From the NCBI GenBank assembly GCA_023231075.1, contig JALNWC010000153.1:1-6525 (forward strand): DNA of 6,525 nucleotides. The letters are read 5' to 3'. A model generated the notes under the pieces. The model searched no databases. It saw nothing but the letters and a program-made list of their open reading frames with translations, and was not told where the DNA came from. The stretch is from Rhodoferax sp. (GTDB taxonomy: Bacteria; Pseudomonadota; Gammaproteobacteria; Burkholderiales; Burkholderiaceae_C). A program made the position numbers and the translations under genes. Below are positions 5,072 through 6,525 of this stretch, one piece after another. How positions within the stretch are numbered: the stretch's first letter is position 1; every line of letters begins with the position of its first letter.

Positions 5072-6330
5072 TTGTTCACAAATACGGCGGCACTTCGATG
5101 GGCTCGACCGAGCGCATCAGCAACGTCGCCAAACGCGTTGCCAAATGGGCGCGCGCCGGCCACCAAATGGTGGTGGTGCCCAGCGCCATGAGCGGCGAAA
5201 CCAACCGCCTGCTGGCCCTGGCCAAAGAACTGGCCCCCTCCAAATTGACCGATGCCTACAACCGTGAACTCGACATGCTGGCCGCCACCGGCGAGCAGGC
5301 CTCAAGCGCCTTGCTGGCCATTGCGCTGCAAGCCCAGGGGCTGGAGTCGGTGAGCTACGCCGGTTGGCAAGTGCCCATTCGCACCAACAGCGCTTACACC
5401 AAGGCCCGCATCGAATCCATTGACGACAAAAAAGTGCGCGCCGACCTGGAAGCCGGCCGGGTCGTCATCGTCACCGGATTCCAGGGCCTGGACGAATCCG
5501 GCAACATCACCACGCTGGGCCGCGGTGGCTCCGACACCTCGGCGGTGGCCGTGGCGGCCGCCATGAAGGCCGACGAATGCCTGATCTACACCGACGTCGA
5601 TGGCGTCTACACCACCGACCCGCGTGTGGTGCCCGACGCGCGCCGCCTGCACACCGTCAGCTTCGAGGAAATGCTGGAAATGGCCTCCATGGGCTCCAAG
5701 GTGCTGCAGATCCGCTCGGTCGAATTTGCCGGCAAGTACAAGGTCAAACTGCGTGTGCTGTCGAGCTTCACGCCGTGGGACATCGCCATCAACGAAGAAG
5801 CCAAATCCGGCACCCTGATCACTTTTGAGGAAGACGAAAACATGGAGCAAGCCATCGTTTCAGGCATCGCATTCACCCGCGACGAGACCAAAATTTCGGT
5901 GCTGGGCGTGCCCGACAAACCCGGCATTGCCTACCAAATATTGGGTGCCGTGGCCGACGCCAACATCGAAGTCGACATGATCATCCAGAACATCAGCAAA
6001 GACGGCAAGACCGACTTCAGCTTTACCGTGAACCATGGCGACTATGCCCGCGCCATGGACCTGCTGAAAACCGTGGTGGTGCCCAAGCTGGGCGCGCAGG
6101 AAGTGGTGGGCGACACCAAAATCTGCAAGGTGTCCATCGTCGGCATCGGCATGCGTAGCCATGTGGGCGTGGCCAGCACCATGTTCCGCGTGCTCGCCGA
6201 AGAAGGCATCAACATCCAGATGATTTCCACCAGTGAAATCAAGACCTCGGTGGTGATTGACGAAAAGTACATGGAACTCGCCGTCAAGGCGCTGCACAAA
6301 GCTTTTGGCCTGGATCAGGCACCCGCCTGA
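5062..6330 (+). CDS. lysC: Aspartate kinase (aspartokinase)
   Basis: This 422-residue cytoplasmic enzyme phosphorylates L-aspartate to aspartyl-4-phosphate, the entry step to lysine, threonine, methionine and diaminopimelate. The N-terminal amino-acid-kinase domain shows KYGGTSMG (7-14), LGRGGSDTSAVAVAA (from 152) and IYTDVDGVYTTDPR (175-188). From about residue 264, two ACT domains follow: ISVLGVPDKPGIA...DMIIQN and CKVSIVGIGMRSHVGVA...INIQMISTSEIK. These domains normally bind lysine and/or threonine for feedback inhibition. Length and layout match monofunctional aspartokinases of the alpha/beta type (about 405-425 aa), with no homoserine dehydrogenase fusion. The ATG at 5062 gives MSLIVHKYGGTS; it overlaps the tilS stop by 10 nt and lacks a clear Shine-Dalgarno. 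A better ribosome site is found inside the gene at 5827-5844. Confidence 0.97.
   Translation: MSLIVHKYGGTSMGSTERISNVAKRVAKWARAGHQMVVVPSAMSGETNRLLALAKELAPSKLTDAYNRELDMLAATGEQASSALLAIALQAQGLESVSYAGWQVPIRTNSAYTKARIESIDDKKVRADLEAGRVVIVTGFQGLDESGNITTLGRGGSDTSAVAVAAAMKADECLIYTDVDGVYTTDPRVVPDARRLHTVSFEEMLEMASMGSKVLQIRSVEFAGKYKVKLRVLSSFTPWDIAINEEAKSGTLITFEEDENMEQAIVSGIAFTRDETKISVLGVPDKPGIAYQILGAVADANIEVDMIIQNISKDGKTDFSFTVNHGDYARAMDLLKTVVVPKLGAQEVVGDTKICKVSIVGIGMRSHVGVASTMFRVLAEEGINIQMISTSEIKTSVVIDEKYMELAVKALHKAFGLDQAPA
5827..5844 (+). promoter_or_regulatory. Internal ribosome-binding site and ATG in lysC (putative beta-subunit start)
   Basis: GAGGAAG (5827-5833) is followed after 8 nt by an in-frame ATG at 5842-5844, which is Met261 of the aspartokinase. 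Initiation here would make a 162-residue protein consisting of the two ACT domains only (5842-6330). In-frame internal starts that yield a regulatory beta subunit are established for aspartokinases of Bacillus and Corynebacterium. Here the site is at the equivalent domain boundary. Use of the site in this organism is inferred. Confidence 0.5.
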
Positions 6331-6347
6331 AAAATGCCCCAAAGTCA

Positions 6348-6356
6348 TGACATAAT
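6348..6356 (+). promoter_or_regulatory. Candidate extended -10 promoter of the tRNA-Ser gene
   Basis: TGACATAAT has the TGN extension plus CATAAT, matching five of six bases of the -10 consensus. It lies 17 bp before the mature tRNA 5' end, so transcription would start near 6363. The hexamer 17 bp upstream (TGAAAA, overlapping the lysC stop) matches only three of six -35 bases. No terminator separates lysC from the tRNA, so read-through from lysC is also possible. Confidence 0.4.
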
Positions 6357-6373
6357 CGCGGCTCTGATTTTCA

Positions 6374-6466
6374 GGAAACGTGACCGAGTGGCCGAAGGTG
6401 CTCCCCTGCTAAGGGAGTATGGGGTGTAGAGCCTCATCGAGGGTTCGAATCCCTCCGTTTCCGCCA
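6374..6466 (+). tRNA. tRNA-Ser (anticodon GCU), 3' CCA encoded
   Basis: The acceptor stem GGAAACG (6374-6380) pairs perfectly with CGTTTCC (6456-6462), followed by discriminator G6463 and an encoded CCA (6464-6466). The anticodon stem CTCCC/GGGAG (6401-6405, 6413-6417) holds the loop CTGCTAA with anticodon GCT at 6408-6410, which reads the serine codons AGC and AGU. The T arm is GAGGG-TTCGAAT-CCCTC (6439-6455). About 21 nt separate the anticodon and T stems, giving the long variable arm expected of a class II tRNA such as tRNA-Ser. It lies 43 bp downstream of lysC on the same strand. Confidence 0.97.
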
Positions 6467-6471
6467 AACCT

Positions 6472-6512
6472 AAAAAACCTTTGCAAAACAACAACTTGCA
6501 AGGGTTTTTTTT
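6472..6512 (+). terminator. Rho-independent terminator after tRNA-Ser
   Basis: AAACCTTTGCAA (6475-6486) pairs with TTGCAAGGGTTT (6496-6507) with one G-T wobble around the loop aacaacaac. The run of eight T (6505-6512) follows and overlaps the stem end. Three more A-T pairs can extend the stem to 15 bp, so the structure could also act on transcripts entering from the right. It would end transcription of the tRNA and of any lysC read-through. Confidence 0.9.
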
Positions 6513-6525
6513 CGCCTGTCCCAAG

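Noticed and set aside
6374..6525. tRNA-Ser as an integrated-island attachment site
   Set aside because: The tRNA 3' end is followed at once by its own terminator, with no repeated tRNA end and no integrase gene in the window.

Overview
The window is a GC-rich, gene-dense piece of core bacterial chromosome. Protein motifs and gene order (secreted TPR protein / cysS / short AlkA-type glycosylase / accA / tilS / lysC / tRNA-Ser) suggest a betaproteobacterium of the order Burkholderiales, most likely Comamonadaceae (Rhodoferax- or Polaromonas-like). The taxonomic call rests on memory of gene order and protein style, not on a search.

Layout. Positions 1-602 are on the minus strand: a secreted tetratricopeptide-repeat protein (63-602), then the first 18 codons of a second exported protein running off the left edge (1-54). 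A 189-bp divergent spacer separates these from a plus-strand series that fills the rest: cysteinyl-tRNA synthetase cysS (792-2174), a compact AlkA-type DNA glycosylase (2188-2838), acetyl-CoA carboxylase carboxyltransferase alpha accA (2975-3952), tRNA-Ile lysidine synthetase tilS (4091-5071), aspartate kinase lysC (5062-6330), tRNA-Ser(GCU) (6374-6466) and a strong intrinsic terminator (6472-6512).

The genes do not form one pathway. They cover translation (cysS, tilS, tRNA-Ser), DNA alkylation repair (alkA), fatty-acid synthesis (accA) and the aspartate family of amino acids (lysC). cysS-alkA (13 bp apart) and tilS-lysC (10-bp overlap) are tight pairs. The two wider plus-strand spacers, alkA-accA (136 bp) and accA-tilS (138 bp), each hold palindromic repeat DNA of a different type.

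I see no mobile element, phage, CRISPR or defence genes, and no convincing undescribed protein system. The most informative non-coding signals are: a 75-nt double-palindromic repeat before tilS whose two arms differ by three compensated base pairs; a tandem pair of REP-like hairpins before accA, which an over-long accA start would translate; and a well-placed ribosome-binding site with an in-frame ATG inside lysC, suggesting a separately made regulatory (beta) subunit.
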